DNA of 35,915 nucleotides from an uncultured Oscillospiraceae bacterium (GTDB lineage: Bacteria; Bacillota; Clostridia; Oscillospirales; Oscillospiraceae), in assembly GCA_910588495.1 (NCBI GenBank), contig CAJUPU010000032.1:1-35915 (forward strand). Reading direction: 5' to 3'. The position numbers were made by a program, and so were the translations under genes. The notes beneath the pieces were generated by a model. It ran no database searches. It saw nothing but the letters and a program-made list of their open reading frames with translations, and was not told the DNA's origin. Positions 20,548 through 30,100 of the stretch are shown here, piece by piece (position 1 is the stretch's first letter; every line of letters begins with the position of its first letter).

Positions 20548-22479
20548 TCAGCCCGTCACCGGCTCCTGGGTGGGCGTCGCGTCCACCACCGCCACCGGCG
20601 CGTCTGTGGGCACGGGCCGCGCCTCTCCCTGGGACCCCACATACTCCTTTTGGAGGGGTGGGGTATCGCTGGAGGCCGTCCACGCCTGCGCCCGCTCCAG
20701 CCGCTCCAGCACCGCCAGCGTGCTGGACGCCGTGTCCTGCACCCGGATATAGATGCCCATGCCGGGCTGGTCCACCGCGGCGAAGCTGAAGCGCAGGTGG
20801 TTTTGGGTGTACCGGCTGTTCTGCCAGTCCTCCACCCGGCGCACGCCGATGCGGCCCGCCTGGAAGTCCTCCTTCACCGCCTCATACAGCGCCCGGGCGT
20901 CCGCCCCGCCGTAATAGAGGGTCTGGTCCACTCCCTCGTCATGGCCATCGTTCTCATAGGCGGCTTCCTGGAGCCGCCAGCCCTCCTCACTGAGCAGCCG
21001 CTCCGCCTCGGCAAAGCCGTAGCCCTTCCAGTACAGCTCCCGATCGTCGTACATCTGCTGGATGGCCCAGGCCGAGGTGCCCTCCCGGTCCGCCTCATTG
21101 GGATCCACCCAGAAATTGACGTACCAACGGGCCAGCTCGCCGCCGTTTTTCAGGTGATAGGTCACCCGCAGGGTGGTGCTCACCGTGTCCCCGGCGGGGC
21201 CGCCGTCCCGCTGGTCCACCGCCGCCTGGTGGAGCAGGATGGCGTAGTCCACCAGCTCCGGGCTGTCCGCCTCCACGGTGAAATTGTCCCCGCCGTCGCC
21301 CAGGTGGCACAGCCGGAAGCCCTCCAGCTCCACCGACTCCACCTGATCGGCGGTGGGCACCCGGGACTCGAACCCGGTGAGGTCCAGCCCCACCACCAGG
21401 AACAGCAGGGCGAACACCCCGGCGGTGACGGCCGCTCCCTTCCAGTGGCGGAACACCCGGAAGGACTTTTCCAGCAGCATCCGGGCCACGAACCAGCCGA
21501 TCGCCGCCCATACCAGGATGGACACCATCAGAGTGGGCTCCTCCCCGTTCAAAAAGGCGGTGGTGAAGATGCCCAGGGCCAGCCCGGCACAAAAGGCCAC
21601 GCCGTATTGGAACACCGGGCGCATACACTTGACGGACACCACGTCCCCGGCGCTCTCCAGCCGCCGGGCCCGGTAGAGGAAGAAGGACCCCGCCGCCAAT
21701 ACCACCGCCGCCGCGGCGTACACCGCCACGTTCTCCAGGCCAGATATCCGACAGCCGTCCTCCGCCACCCAGAGGTCCACGGTGGTGCGCCTCCCCAGCC
21801 TGATGATGGGGGTGAGCCACGCCACCACCCCGCTGGACGCGCTGCTAAAACCGGTGAAGCCGTAGTAGAACTTCCGGAACACCGTCTCCACCAGGAAGTA
21901 CACCCCGTAGGCCAGCACGTTGAAAATGCCGTAGAAGGCGGGCAGGGCCAGGATGTGCCCGGTGAACATGCCGCAGAACACCGCCATGGTGTAGAAGAAC
22001 AGGCACTCCCCGCAGGTGACCGCCAGCCAGAACCCCAGCCCCGGCAGGAACACCGCCCCGCCGATGGCCTCGATGAGCAGGGTGAGCAGGAATACCGCCA
22101 GGTTGGGCACGAGGAGGAAGGCCAGCCCCGCCAGGTAGTGGGTGAGGAACAGCCCCTCCCGCCGCACGGGCAGGGAGCCGAAGAAGTTGGCGGACCGGGG
22201 GTTATAGAGGTGGCTGCACACCGCCATGGCGCACAGCGCCCCGAAGAACACCGCCAGCGCCAGGGACAGCTGGATCAGGTCCCCCACCTGCTGGGCAAAG
22301 GTCTGCATATACCCGCCCGTGAGGCCGGGGCGGGCCTGGGCCTCCAATTGGAGCATCATCAGCCCCTGGAGGGGCAGCACCAACAGCCAGATGACGGAAT
22401 AGGCCCCCCACACGGGCCAGTAACGCAGGACCGTTTTCTTGAATATGGTGCCGTTAAAGAGCGATGTCCCGGACCGCAT
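20548..22479 (-). CDS. ABC-2 type transporter permease
   Basis: The 643-residue membrane protein has about six N-terminal hydrophobic helices within the first 300 residues (for example WPVWGAYSVIWLLVLPL and FFGALCAMAVCSHLYNPRSANFFGSLPVRREGLF, given here as its first part NPRSANFFGSLPVRREG). Another helix pair follows around 340-400, then a large soluble C-terminal region of about 250 residues rich in charged residues. The NPRS...LPVRREG cytoplasmic loop is typical of ABC-2 permeases paired with YtrB-like ATPases. ATG 22479 follows GGGAGG; the first 25 nt overlap the ATPase gene, so translation is coupled. The substrate is unknown; YtrA-linked transporters respond to cell-envelope stress in Bacillus. 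Confidence 0.85.
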   Translation of the reverse strand: MRSGTSLFNGTIFKKTVLRYWPVWGAYSVIWLLVLPLQGLMMLQLEAQARPGLTGGYMQTFAQQVGDLIQLSLALAVFFGALCAMAVCSHLYNPRSANFFGSLPVRREGLFLTHYLAGLAFLLVPNLAVFLLTLLIEAIGGAVFLPGLGFWLAVTCGECLFFYTMAVFCGMFTGHILALPAFYGIFNVLAYGVYFLVETVFRKFYYGFTGFSSASSGVVAWLTPIIRLGRRTTVDLWVAEDGCRISGLENVAVYAAAAVVLAAGSFFLYRARRLESAGDVVSVKCMRPVFQYGVAFCAGLALGIFTTAFLNGEEPTLMVSILVWAAIGWFVARMLLEKSFRVFRHWKGAAVTAGVFALLFLVVGLDLTGFESRVPTADQVESVELEGFRLCHLGDGGDNFTVEADSPELVDYAILLHQAAVDQRDGGPAGDTVSTTLRVTYHLKNGGELARWYVNFWVDPNEADREGTSAWAIQQMYDDRELYWKGYGFAEAERLLSEEGWRLQEAAYENDGHDEGVDQTLYYGGADARALYEAVKEDFQAGRIGVRRVEDWQNSRYTQNHLRFSFAAVDQPGMGIYIRVQDTASSTLAVLERLERAQAWTASSDTPPLQKEYVGSQGEARPVPTDAPVAVVDATPTQEPVTG

Positions 22480-23356
22480 AGTCCTCACCTCCCATCTCAT
22501 AGATAAAGATCTCCTCCAGCGTCAGGGGCAGGGCCTCCATGAACAGCGGGGAGAGGGGCTTGAACTTGGCCTCCACCTCTTCCGCCGTCCCCCGGATGAT
22601 GTAGGTGTACACCCGGCCCACGTGCTCGGTGTGGATCGCCTCCACCCCCTGGGGCAGCTCCGGCGGCGTCTCCGTCTCAAAGGCGGTCTGGAGCTTCACC
22701 GTGCCCCCCTGGAGGTCGGACAGGGACCGCTCCAGGGCCACCTTCCCGTGGCTGAGCAGGCCCACATGGTCGCACACGTCCTCCAGCTCCCGCAGGTTGT
22801 GGGAGGACACCAGCACCGTGGTCCCCCGCTCGGCCACGTCCCCCATGAGCAGGGACCAGACCTGACGGCGCATGACGGGGTCCAGGCCGTCCACCGGCTC
22901 GTCCAGCAGCAGGTAGTCCGGCTTGCAGCTCAGGGCCAGCCAGAACGCCGACTGCTTCTGCATCCCCTTGGACAGCCGGCGGATGGGCCGCTTCTCGTCC
23001 ACGGCGGGGAAGGCCTCCTTCAGTTTGGCGTAGTGCTCCCCATCGAAGGTGGGATAGATCCCTTTGTAGAATTTCATCATGTCCCGGGTGGAGGCGGAGG
23101 TGAAGTAGTACAGCTCGTCGGGGATGCCCGCCATCCGTTTTTTGACGGCGGGGTTTTCATAGATGGGCGTGCCCTCCAGCAGGATGTCGCCGGAGTCCTG
23201 GCGGTAGGCCCCCGTCAGGTGGCGCAGGATGGTGGACTTGCCCGCCCCGTTGGGCCCCACCAGGCCGTAGATGGCTCCCTTGGGCACCGTCATGGTCAGC
23301 CCGTCCAGGGCGTGGAAGCCGTCGAAGCTCTTGACCACGTTTTTCACTTCGATCAT
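22454..23356 (-). CDS. ABC transporter ATP-binding protein (YtrB-like)
   Basis: The 300-residue ATPase has Walker A GPNGAGKST (about residues 34-42), Walker B YLLLDEP and the H-loop SSHN. Its signature motif is unusual (LSKGMQKQ instead of LSGGQ); this variant is common in ABC-2-linked ATPases. A C-terminal extension of about 80 residues after the core may contact the permease. It powers the permease encoded immediately downstream. Its ATG overlaps the gntR stop in an ATGA arrangement, so all three genes form one translationally coupled operon. Confidence 0.93.
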   Translation of the reverse strand: MIEVKNVVKSFDGFHALDGLTMTVPKGAIYGLVGPNGAGKSTILRHLTGAYRQDSGDILLEGTPIYENPAVKKRMAGIPDELYYFTSASTRDMMKFYKGIYPTFDGEHYAKLKEAFPAVDEKRPIRRLSKGMQKQSAFWLALSCKPDYLLLDEPVDGLDPVMRRQVWSLLMGDVAERGTTVLVSSHNLRELEDVCDHVGLLSHGKVALERSLSDLQGGTVKLQTAFETETPPELPQGVEAIHTEHVGRVYTYIIRGTAEEVEAKFKPLSPLFMEALPLTLEEIFIYEMGGEDYAVRDIAL

Positions 23357-23766
23357 TTCGATTCCTCCTTCCCCTTGTCACGCCGCGCCTGATCGCGGCG
23401 GCTCCGCGTTTCATCGAACGCCGCGCAGCGCCCCCCGATCTCGGCCGGCGCCATCCCCAGATAGACCAGCTCCTGGACGATGGCGTCCAGCTTGGCCAGC
23501 AGCTCCTCCCGGCGCTTGTCGGTCACGTCCTGGGGCAGGGCGGCGAAGCTCCCTTTCCCCGGCACCGAGTAGGCGTAGCCCTCCTGCTCCAGCGACTCGT
23601 AGGAGCGTTGGATCGTGTTGGGGTTGATGGCCAGCTGCCCCGCCAGGGCCCGGACGGAGGGCAGCTTGTCGCCGGGGGGGATGGCCCCCGTGATGATCAG
23701 ACGGCGCAGTCCGTCCCGGACCTGTTCGTAGATGGGGCGGCCGTCCCGATGGTTCAGGCTGAACAT
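23353..23766 (-). CDS. GntR-family transcriptional regulator, YtrA subfamily
   Basis: This 137-residue protein has an N-terminal GntR winged helix (about 7-75: IYEQVRDGLRRLIITGAIPPGDKLPSVRALA, cited by its first half, then NPNTIQRSYESLEQEG). Only a short helical C-terminal dimerisation segment follows, which is the YtrA layout. YtrA proteins repress their own operon with a linked ABC transporter, as here. ATG 23766 follows AAAGGAGG. A CTGT-N6-ACAG dyad between the -10 and the gene is a likely self-operator. Confidence 0.92.
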   Translation of the reverse strand: MFSLNHRDGRPIYEQVRDGLRRLIITGAIPPGDKLPSVRALAGQLAINPNTIQRSYESLEQEGYAYSVPGKGSFAALPQDVTDKRREELLAKLDAIVQELVYLGMAPAEIGGRCAAFDETRSRRDQARRDKGKEESK

Positions 23767-23807
23767 GGCCCCGCCTCCTTTCCAATTCGATGTGCCAATC
23801 GTACTAT

Positions 23808-23821
23808 CTGTCTTAATACAG
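23808..23821. promoter_or_regulatory. candidate operator for the YtrA-like regulator
   Basis: CTGTCTTAATACAG is a CTGT/ACAG dyad 2 bp downstream of the -10 and 41 bp upstream of the gntR start, a position suited to self-repression. It is not the documented YtrA box, so assignment rests on position. Confidence 0.5.
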
Positions 23822-23823
23822 TT

Positions 23824-23852
23824 ATCATAGCATGTCGGTCCCGCCCTGTCAA
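23824..23852 (-). promoter_or_regulatory. sigma-A promoter of the GntR-ABC operon
   Basis: Minus-strand -35 TTGACA (23852-23847), 17-bp spacer and -10 TATGAT (23829-23824). Confidence 0.85.
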
Positions 23853-23899
23853 GCTAGAAAAGTTTTCCAGAAATTCCTTTTAATAATTTTAAAAGAGTG

Positions 23900-23928
23900 C
23901 TGACAACGGACGTTCCACCTGCTATAAT
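23900..23928 (+). promoter_or_regulatory. sigma-A promoter of the HD-domain gene
   Basis: -35 CTGACA (23900-23905), 17-bp spacer, perfect -10 TATAAT (23923-23928). The leader holds a CCCCT/AGGGG hairpin near 23939-23953. The promoter is divergent from the GntR operon. Confidence 0.8.
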
Positions 23929-24023
23929 GAGGGTGCGGCCCCTTACACAGGGGACTAAAGTGTCAAAAAAAGTAAAAGCCGACTCATTTCACCAATCTTA
24001 TCCATAGAAAGGGGTCTTTTCCT

Positions 24024-24515
24024 ATGTCCGACCGCGACCTGAACGCCGCCGCGTTCCTGGAGTGCGTGGGGCCGCTGCTGAGCAGCAGCGAGGTCCGCTC
24101 CATGCAGCAGTGGCGGCACCACTTCTTCACCACCTGCTACCAGCACTCCCTGTTCGTGTCCTATGTGGCCTTCCGGCTGGCCCGGCGCTTCGGCTGGGAC
24201 TACCGGGCCGCCGCCCGGGCGGGGCTGCTCCACGACCTGTACCTCTACGACCCCGCCGACAGCTCCGCCCACCCGGGCAACCAGTGCCTGGACCACCCGG
24301 AGTTCGCCCTGCGCAACGCCGCCGCCCTGTGCCCCGACCTGAGCGAGAAGGAGAAGAACGCCATCGTGTCCCACATGTTCCCCCTGGCGGTCCATCTGCC
24401 CCGGTGCCGGGAGGCGCTGGTGGTCAACATGGCCGACAAGTTCTGCGCCATGCTGGAGGTGGCCCACCTGTACCAGACCCGGCGGCTCCAGCGCTGGCTC
24501 CCCGTGGCTGCCTGA
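24024..24515 (+). CDS. HD-domain hydrolase
   Basis: The 163-residue single-domain protein has an HD motif in AGLLHDLYLYD (about residues 67-77). A preceding His lies in CYQHSLFVSY (about 40) and later residues in SHMFPLAVH and NMADKFCAM, forming a canonical HD metal site. Such small clostridial HD proteins are annotated only as putative phosphohydrolases; nucleotide monophosphates are common substrates of the fold. ATG 24024 follows AAAGGGGTC. It has its own promoter, divergent from the GntR operon, and is separated from prs by a second promoter. Confidence 0.82.
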   Translation: MSDRDLNAAAFLECVGPLLSSSEVRSMQQWRHHFFTTCYQHSLFVSYVAFRLARRFGWDYRAAARAGLLHDLYLYDPADSSAHPGNQCLDHPEFALRNAAALCPDLSEKEKNAIVSHMFPLAVHLPRCREALVVNMADKFCAMLEVAHLYQTRRLQRWLPVAA

Positions 24516-24609
24516 GGGAGACGGCCCTCGACAGTTTCACCGCTTTTCCGTCATTTTCCTCCCCGTCTTTCGTGAAAATGTGACAATTTTTCTAAAGTGT
24601 GAAAAATCT

Positions 24610-24638
24610 CTTCAAAAAGATTCGATTTCTGGTATAAT
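24610..24638 (+). promoter_or_regulatory. sigma-A promoter of prs
   Basis: -35 CTTCAA (24610-24615), 17-bp spacer, perfect -10 TATAAT (24633-24638). It gives a leader of about 80-90 nt that I cannot assign to a known regulatory RNA. Confidence 0.65.
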
Positions 24639-24731
24639 ATTTCTGTGACAGTTTCCTTCCTGCTCCGCGGGGAAGTCGAACTTATGTGACGGCAACGAAT
24701 ATTACGAACTTAAGAGAGGAAGATGGGAAGC

Positions 24732-25697
24732 ATGATCTCACACGGCAAGGATCTGAAGATCTTCGCGGGCAGCTCCAACCAGGCGCTGGCCCGGGACATC
24801 TGCAAAGAGCTGAGCATCCCCCTGGGCAGCGCCGAGACCGGCGCCTTCTCCGACGGCGAAAACTTTGTGTCTATCTTCGAGACCGTCCGCGGCTCCGACG
24901 TGTTCGTGGTCCAGTCCACCAGCTCCCCGGTGAACGACCACCTGATGGAGCTGCTGATCATGATCGACGCCCTCAAGCGGGCCAGCGCCGGGCGCATCAC
25001 CGCCGTGATCCCCTACTTCGGCTACGCCCGGCAGGACCGCAAGACCAAGCCCCGGGACCCCATCTCCGCCAAGCTGGTGGCCAACCTGATCACCCGGGCG
25101 GGGGCGGACCGGGTGCTCACCATGGACCTCCACGCCAACCAGATCCAGGGCTTTTTCGACATCCCGGTGGACAACCTGATGGGCTCCCCGGTATTCGTGG
25201 ACCACTTCTTCCGCCGCTACGCCCCCGTCCACGACCAGACCATGATCGTCTCCCCCGACGTGGGCAGCGTGGCCCGGGCCCGGGCCTTCGCCCAGAAGCT
25301 GGACATGCCCATGGCCATCGTGGACAAGCGCCGGCAGAAGGCCAACTCCTCCGAGGTGATGAACATCATCGGCGATGTCACCGACAAGAACGTGATCTTG
25401 CTGGACGACATGGTGGACACCGGCGGCTCCCTGTGCCACGCCGCCAAGGCCCTGGTGGAGATCGGCCACGCCAAGTCGGTCACCGCCTGCGCCAGCCACG
25501 GCGTGCTGTCCGGCCCCGCCATCCAGCGCATCAACGAGTCCGTGCTGGACGAGATGGTGTTCCTGGACACCATCCAGCCCCGGCCCGGCATCGCCGAGCT
25601 GTGCCCCAAGATCCAGTACCTGTCGGTGGCCCACCTCTTCGCCGAGGCCATCGAGCGCATCTATGAGGAGCGGTCCGTGTCCAAATTGTGGTCTTAG
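24732..25697 (+). CDS. prs: ribose-phosphate pyrophosphokinase (PRPP synthetase)
   Basis: The 321-residue enzyme makes 5-phosphoribosyl-1-pyrophosphate from ribose 5-phosphate and ATP, feeding purine, pyrimidine, NAD, His and Trp synthesis. Family signatures are present: FSDGENFVSI, PYFGYARQDRK (ATP loop), TMDLHANQIQGFF, the flexible KRRQKAN loop and the PRPP-binding motif VILLDDMVDTGGS. ATG 24732 is chosen because GAGAGGA (24714-24720) is 11 nt upstream; ATG 24723 is in frame but only 2 nt from that site. Its stop is followed after one base by a repeat cluster. The order prs-pth-mfd is widely conserved in Firmicutes. Confidence 0.96.
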   Translation: MISHGKDLKIFAGSSNQALARDICKELSIPLGSAETGAFSDGENFVSIFETVRGSDVFVVQSTSSPVNDHLMELLIMIDALKRASAGRITAVIPYFGYARQDRKTKPRDPISAKLVANLITRAGADRVLTMDLHANQIQGFFDIPVDNLMGSPVFVDHFFRRYAPVHDQTMIVSPDVGSVARARAFAQKLDMPMAIVDKRRQKANSSEVMNIIGDVTDKNVILLDDMVDTGGSLCHAAKALVEIGHAKSVTACASHGVLSGPAIQRINESVLDEMVFLDTIQPRPGIAELCPKIQYLSVAHLFAEAIERIYEERSVSKLWS

Positions 25698-25698
25698 G

Positions 25699-25923
25699 AC
25701 CTGCCTCCGCTGTGGGGCGGCTGGGTCTTTGTCCTCGCTCCAGTCCAAGCTCCCTCGCTGTCCGCTTCTCCACACTTCTATTTTGTTGTCACGCTGCGAA
25801 GCGGCCAGGGCGCTCGCTCGCTTTCCCTCCGACTCGGGCAAAACCCGCCTCCGCTGTGCGGCGGCTGGGGTTTTGTCCTCGCTCCAGTCCAAGCTCCCTC
25901 GCTGTCCGCTTCTCCACGCTTCT
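25699..25923 (-). repeat. structured repeat cluster C (about 1.6 units, inverted)
   Basis: This is one full unit (about 25786-25923) and a truncated one (25699-25784) of the family seen at 507 and 34656, here on the minus strand. The AGAAGCGTGG boundary lies at 25923-25914, and the hairpin GGGCAAAA (25836-25843) / TTTTGTCC (25871-25878) contains a G/T wobble. The cluster starts one base after the prs stop. A separate CCGGGGC/GCCCCGG hairpin follows at 25938-25956, before pth. Confidence 0.8.
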
Positions 25924-26022
25924 AGAAAAGACCCGCTCCGGGGCAAAGCGCCCCGGGGCGGTCGTTCCATGCCCAGCCCCGTTTTCCGGGACTGGGATAT
26001 TCGCGTTTCAGGAGGTCTGCCT

Positions 26023-26610
26023 ATGTTTTTCGCCAAAAAACTCCCGGTGTCCTGGCTGGTGGCTGGCCTCGGCAATCCGGGGGACAAGTATGAGAACACC
26101 CGCCACAACGTGGGCTTCCTGGTGGCGGACCAGCTGGGGGAGCGGGCCGATCTCCCCATCCAGCGGCTGAGATTCAAGGCGCTGACCAACACGGCCGTCC
26201 TGGGCGGCCAGGGGGCGCTGCTGATGAAGCCCGTCACCTATATGAACCTGTCCGGCGAGGCGGTGGGCGAGGCCGCCCGGTTCTACAAGCTGGACCCTGC
26301 CCACGTTCTCATCATCTCCGACGACGTGGACCTGCCCCTGGGCAAGCTGCGCCTGCGCACCGGCGGCTCCGCCGGGGGCCACAACGGCCTGAAGAGCATC
26401 ATCCAGCACCTGGGCACCGACCAGTTCCCCCGGCTGAAGGTGGGGGTGGGGGGCAAGCCCCACCCGGACTACGACATGGCGGACTGGGTGCTGGGCAAGC
26501 TCCAGGGGGAGGACAAAAAGGTGCTGGACGAGGCGGTGAAACGGGCCGCCGACGCGGTGGAGTGCTTTTTGCGGGAGGGACCGCAGAGGGCTATGAACCG
26601 CTTCAACTAG
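26023..26610 (+). CDS. pth: peptidyl-tRNA hydrolase
   Basis: The 195-residue enzyme cleaves peptidyl-tRNA released by stalled ribosomes, recycling tRNA. The signatures are complete: GLGNPGDKYENTRHNVGF with the catalytic His at residue 28, KPVTYMNLSGE, the SDDVDLP segment with Asp 100 and GSAGGHNGLKSI. The frame is open far upstream through repeat C, but ATG 26023 follows GGAGG directly and gives the normal N-terminus (MFFAKKLPVSWLVAGLGNPG). A GC-rich hairpin (26623-26650) without a T-run lies between pth and mfd, so readthrough into mfd is likely. Confidence 0.97.
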   Translation: MFFAKKLPVSWLVAGLGNPGDKYENTRHNVGFLVADQLGERADLPIQRLRFKALTNTAVLGGQGALLMKPVTYMNLSGEAVGEAARFYKLDPAHVLIISDDVDLPLGKLRLRTGGSAGGHNGLKSIIQHLGTDQFPRLKVGVGGKPHPDYDMADWVLGKLQGEDKKVLDEAVKRAADAVECFLREGPQRAMNRFN

Positions 26611-26707
26611 CCCTTCCCCGCCGGGAGCCGGCCCGCCAAAGGCCGGTCCCCTCCTGCGGTCGTAGGTGCGCCCAAGGTTTCCATATTTTTCAATTTGAGG
26701 TAGCCTC

Positions 26708-29700
26708 ATGAACATGCTGTTGAACATCTTAGACACGGTGCCCGAGTTCGCCCGGCTGGCGGCGGACCTGGAGGCGGGCCGCTCTCCGGTGGAGGTGGCG
26801 GGGCTGTCCCCGGTCCACCGGGCCCACTTCGCGGCGGGCCTGCTGGACCGGCTGGACGTGCCCGTGGTGCTGGTGTGCGCCGACGAGGGGGAGTGTACCC
26901 GGCTGGCGGCGGATGTGACCGCCCTGACGGGGGAGCGCGCCACCACGATCGGGGCGCGGGAGTTTTTGTTCCACGAGGGGGCGGTGGCCTCCCGCCAGTG
27001 GGAGCACCAGCGCCTGGCCGCCTTCCGCGCCATGGCCCAGGGCAGGACCAGGCTCATCGCCGCCACGGTGGAGGGCCTGCTCCAGCGCACCCTGCCCCCC
27101 GAGGAATTGGAGGCCCACACCGTGGCCCTGGACGCCAAGGGGAGCTATGACCCGGAGGAGCTGGCCGGCTGGCTGGCGGCCCTGGGCTACACCCGGTGCC
27201 AGCAGGTGGAGGGGGTGGGCCAGTTCGCCCTTCGCGGCGGGATCCTGGACGTGTTCTCCCCCGGCATGGACGATCCCGTCCGGGTGGAGTTCTGGGACCG
27301 GGACGTGGACTCCATGGGGCTGTTCGACGTGTCCTCCCAGCGGCGGGTGGGGCGGCTGGACCGGGCGGAGTTCCTGCCGGTGAGCGAGCTGCTGCCCGTG
27401 CGGGACGAAAACGGCCAGTGGGAGCGGCTGAACGACCGGCGGCTCCCCGCCCGGTATGAGCGCCTGACCACCGCCGCCCACCACCTGCCCCCGGACGCCG
27501 TGGTTTGCCTGTCCGAGTCCAGCCGGGTGGCGGAGCGGGGCAAAAACTGGCTGTGGCAGCTGAACGAGGACGTAAAGACCCTGATCGAGAACGGCGCGGT
27601 GGAGGGCAGGCACGGGGTGTTCGCCGCCGGGATGGACGAGCTGATGGCGGCGCTGTCCGACCACGCTTTGTGCTTTCTGGACTCCTTCACCACCTCCGCC
27701 ACCCCCCTGCCGCCCCGGGACATCCTGACCGCCCAGGGCCGCCAGCTCTCCTCCTTCGGCGCCAGCCTGGACACGGCGGCGGCGGACCTGACCCAGCTGC
27801 AAAGCGCCAACGCCGCCGCGGTGGTGCTGGTGGGCAGCGAGCAGCGGGCGCTGAACCTCCAGTCCATGCTCCGGGAGCGGAGGATCCGCTCGGCGGTGGA
27901 CTTCCAGCTCCACGACCTGCCCCAGCCGGGGGGGATCGTGATCGCCGTGGGGGGGCTGTCGGCGGGGTTCGACTACATCGGCTGTCCCTACGCGGTGCTC
28001 ACCGAGGGGGGGAACGAGCCTAGAAGAAAAGGCAAGCGCCTCAAGCACGCCGCCGATCGCCGCAAGGTGGATTCCTTTACAGACTTATCCCCCGGGGACC
28101 TGATCGTCCACGAGCACCACGGCATCGGCCGGTTCGTGGGCATGGTGAAGATGCAGGTGGACGGGGTGGACAAGGACTACGTCAAGCTGGCCTACGCCGG
28201 GGCGGACGTGCTCTACCTCCCCGCCACCCAGCTGGACGCCATCGCCAAATACATCGGCAGCGGCGACGACCCGGAGACCAAGAAGCTGTCCAAGCTGGGG
28301 GGGACGGAGTGGGAGAAGGCCAAGACCCGCACCCGCAAGGCGGTGAAGGACCTGGCCAAAGGGCTGATCCAGCTCTACGCCCAGCGCCAGCGCCAGCCGG
28401 GCTACGCCTTCGCCCCCGACTCCCCCTGGCAGAAGGAGTTCGAGGACGATTTCCCCTACGACGAGACGGAGGACCAGCTGCGCTCCATCCGGGAGATCAA
28501 ACAGGATATGGAGACCCCCCGGCCCATGGACCGCCTTCTGTGCGGCGACGTGGGCTACGGCAAGACGGAGGTTGCCCTCCGGGCGGTGATGAAGTGCGTG
28601 CTGGACGGCAAGCAGGCGGCGATCCTGGTGCCCACCACCGTGCTGGCCCGGCAGCACTACCTCACCGCCCGCTCCCGGTTCGCCAAATACCCGGTGGAGA
28701 TCGAGGTAGTCAGCCGCTTCCGCACCCCCGCCCAGATGAAAAAGGCCCTGGCCGGGGTGGAGAACGGCTCGGTGGACCTGCTCATCGGCACCCACCGGCT
28801 CCTCCAAAAGGACGTGCATTTCAAGGACCTGGGCCTGCTGGTGGTGGACGAGGAACAGCGCTTCGGCGTCACCCACAAGGAGCGGCTCAAGGAGATGTCC
28901 AAGCAGGTGGACGTGCTCACCCTGTCCGCCACCCCCATCCCCCGCACGCTGAACATGGCCCTGAGCGGCATCCGGGACATGTCCGCCATTGAGGAGCCCC
29001 CCTCCAACCGCCAGCCGGTGCAGACCTACGTGCTGGAGCACGACTGGTCGGTGCTGGCCGACGCCATGCGCCGGGAGCTGGAGCGGGGCGGGCAGGTGTA
29101 CTACCTCCACAACCGGGTGGACACCATCCAGCGCACCGCCGCCCGCATCAAGGACATGCTGGGGGACGCCGCCGAGGTGGCGGTGGGCCACGGCAAGATG
29201 AGCCAGGAGGAGCTGTCCGACGTGATGACCCGGGTGTCCGACGGGGAGGTGGACGTGCTGGTATGCACCACCATCATCGAGACGGGCATCGACATCGCCA
29301 ACGTGAACACCCTGATCATCGAGGACGCGGACAAGATGGGCCTCAGCCAGCTCCACCAGATCCGGGGCCGGGTGGGCCGGTCCGCCCGGCGGGCCTACGC
29401 CTATATGACCTACCGTCAGGGCAAGGTGCTCACCGAGATCGCCGCCAAGCGGCTGGGCGCCATCCGGGAGTACGCCGAGTTCGGCTCCGGCTTCAAGATC
29501 GCCATGCGGGACCTGGAGATCCGCGGCGCGGGCAACCTGCTGGGCCCCGAGCAGTCCGGCTTCCTCATGAGCGTGGGCTATGACCTGTATCTGAAGCTGC
29601 TGGAGGAGGCAGTGCTGGAGGAGAAGGGGGAAAAGCCCCGGCTCCTGCCCGAGTGCACGGTGGACCTGACGGTGGCGGCCTCTATCCCGGACCGGTACGT

Positions 29701-30100
29701 CCCCGACCCGGGCCAGCGGATGGACCTGTACCGCCGGATCGCCCGGGTGCGCACCGAGGAGGACGCCGACGACGTCACCGACGAGCTGATCGACCGCTTC
29801 GGCGATCCCCCCCGGCAGGTGAACGACCTGCTGGCGGTGGCCCTGCTCCGGGGCCGGGGGGCGGAGTGCTCCATCAAGGACATCTCCCAGAAGGGTCCCA
29901 GCCTGGTGTTCACCCTGGAGAAGTTCCAGCTGGAGCCCATCGCCGCCCTGGCGGGGCAGTACCCCGGGCGGCTGCTGTTCTCCCCCGGCGACACCCCCGC
30001 CTTCACCCTGAAGCTGCGCCGCACCGACGATCCCCTGCGCACCGCCGCCCAGGCGGTGGACCGCTACCGGGCCCTGCTGGCCCCGGGGGAAGGCCCCTAG
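26708..30100 (+). CDS. mfd: transcription-repair coupling factor
   Basis: The 1130-residue ATPase removes RNA polymerase stalled at DNA damage and recruits UvrA. It has the UvrB-like N-terminal region (about 1-340), the RNA-polymerase-interacting Tudor-like domain starting near PGDLIVHEHHGIGRFVGM (about 460-540) and the RecG-like translocase. The translocase has Walker A GDVGYGKTE (613-621), the DEEQ box at 714-717 and the helicase motif LSATPIPRTL. The C-terminal domain begins near residue 990. ATG 26708 follows TTGAGGTAG. Prs-pth-mfd order is conserved in Firmicutes. The stop abuts repeat cluster D. Confidence 0.97.
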   Translation: MNMLLNILDTVPEFARLAADLEAGRSPVEVAGLSPVHRAHFAAGLLDRLDVPVVLVCADEGECTRLAADVTALTGERATTIGAREFLFHEGAVASRQWEHQRLAAFRAMAQGRTRLIAATVEGLLQRTLPPEELEAHTVALDAKGSYDPEELAGWLAALGYTRCQQVEGVGQFALRGGILDVFSPGMDDPVRVEFWDRDVDSMGLFDVSSQRRVGRLDRAEFLPVSELLPVRDENGQWERLNDRRLPARYERLTTAAHHLPPDAVVCLSESSRVAERGKNWLWQLNEDVKTLIENGAVEGRHGVFAAGMDELMAALSDHALCFLDSFTTSATPLPPRDILTAQGRQLSSFGASLDTAAADLTQLQSANAAAVVLVGSEQRALNLQSMLRERRIRSAVDFQLHDLPQPGGIVIAVGGLSAGFDYIGCPYAVLTEGGNEPRRKGKRLKHAADRRKVDSFTDLSPGDLIVHEHHGIGRFVGMVKMQVDGVDKDYVKLAYAGADVLYLPATQLDAIAKYIGSGDDPETKKLSKLGGTEWEKAKTRTRKAVKDLAKGLIQLYAQRQRQPGYAFAPDSPWQKEFEDDFPYDETEDQLRSIREIKQDMETPRPMDRLLCGDVGYGKTEVALRAVMKCVLDGKQAAILVPTTVLARQHYLTARSRFAKYPVEIEVVSRFRTPAQMKKALAGVENGSVDLLIGTHRLLQKDVHFKDLGLLVVDEEQRFGVTHKERLKEMSKQVDVLTLSATPIPRTLNMALSGIRDMSAIEEPPSNRQPVQTYVLEHDWSVLADAMRRELERGGQVYYLHNRVDTIQRTAARIKDMLGDAAEVAVGHGKMSQEELSDVMTRVSDGEVDVLVCTTIIETGIDIANVNTLIIEDADKMGLSQLHQIRGRVGRSARRAYAYMTYRQGKVLTEIAAKRLGAIREYAEFGSGFKIAMRDLEIRGAGNLLGPEQSGFLMSVGYDLYLKLLEEAVLEEKGEKPRLLPECTVDLTVAASIPDRYVPDPGQRMDLYRRIARVRTEEDADDVTDELIDRFGDPPRQVNDLLAVALLRGRGAECSIKDISQKGPSLVFTLEKFQLEPIAALAGQYPGRLLFSPGDTPAFTLKLRRTDDPLRTAAQAVDRYRALLAPGEGP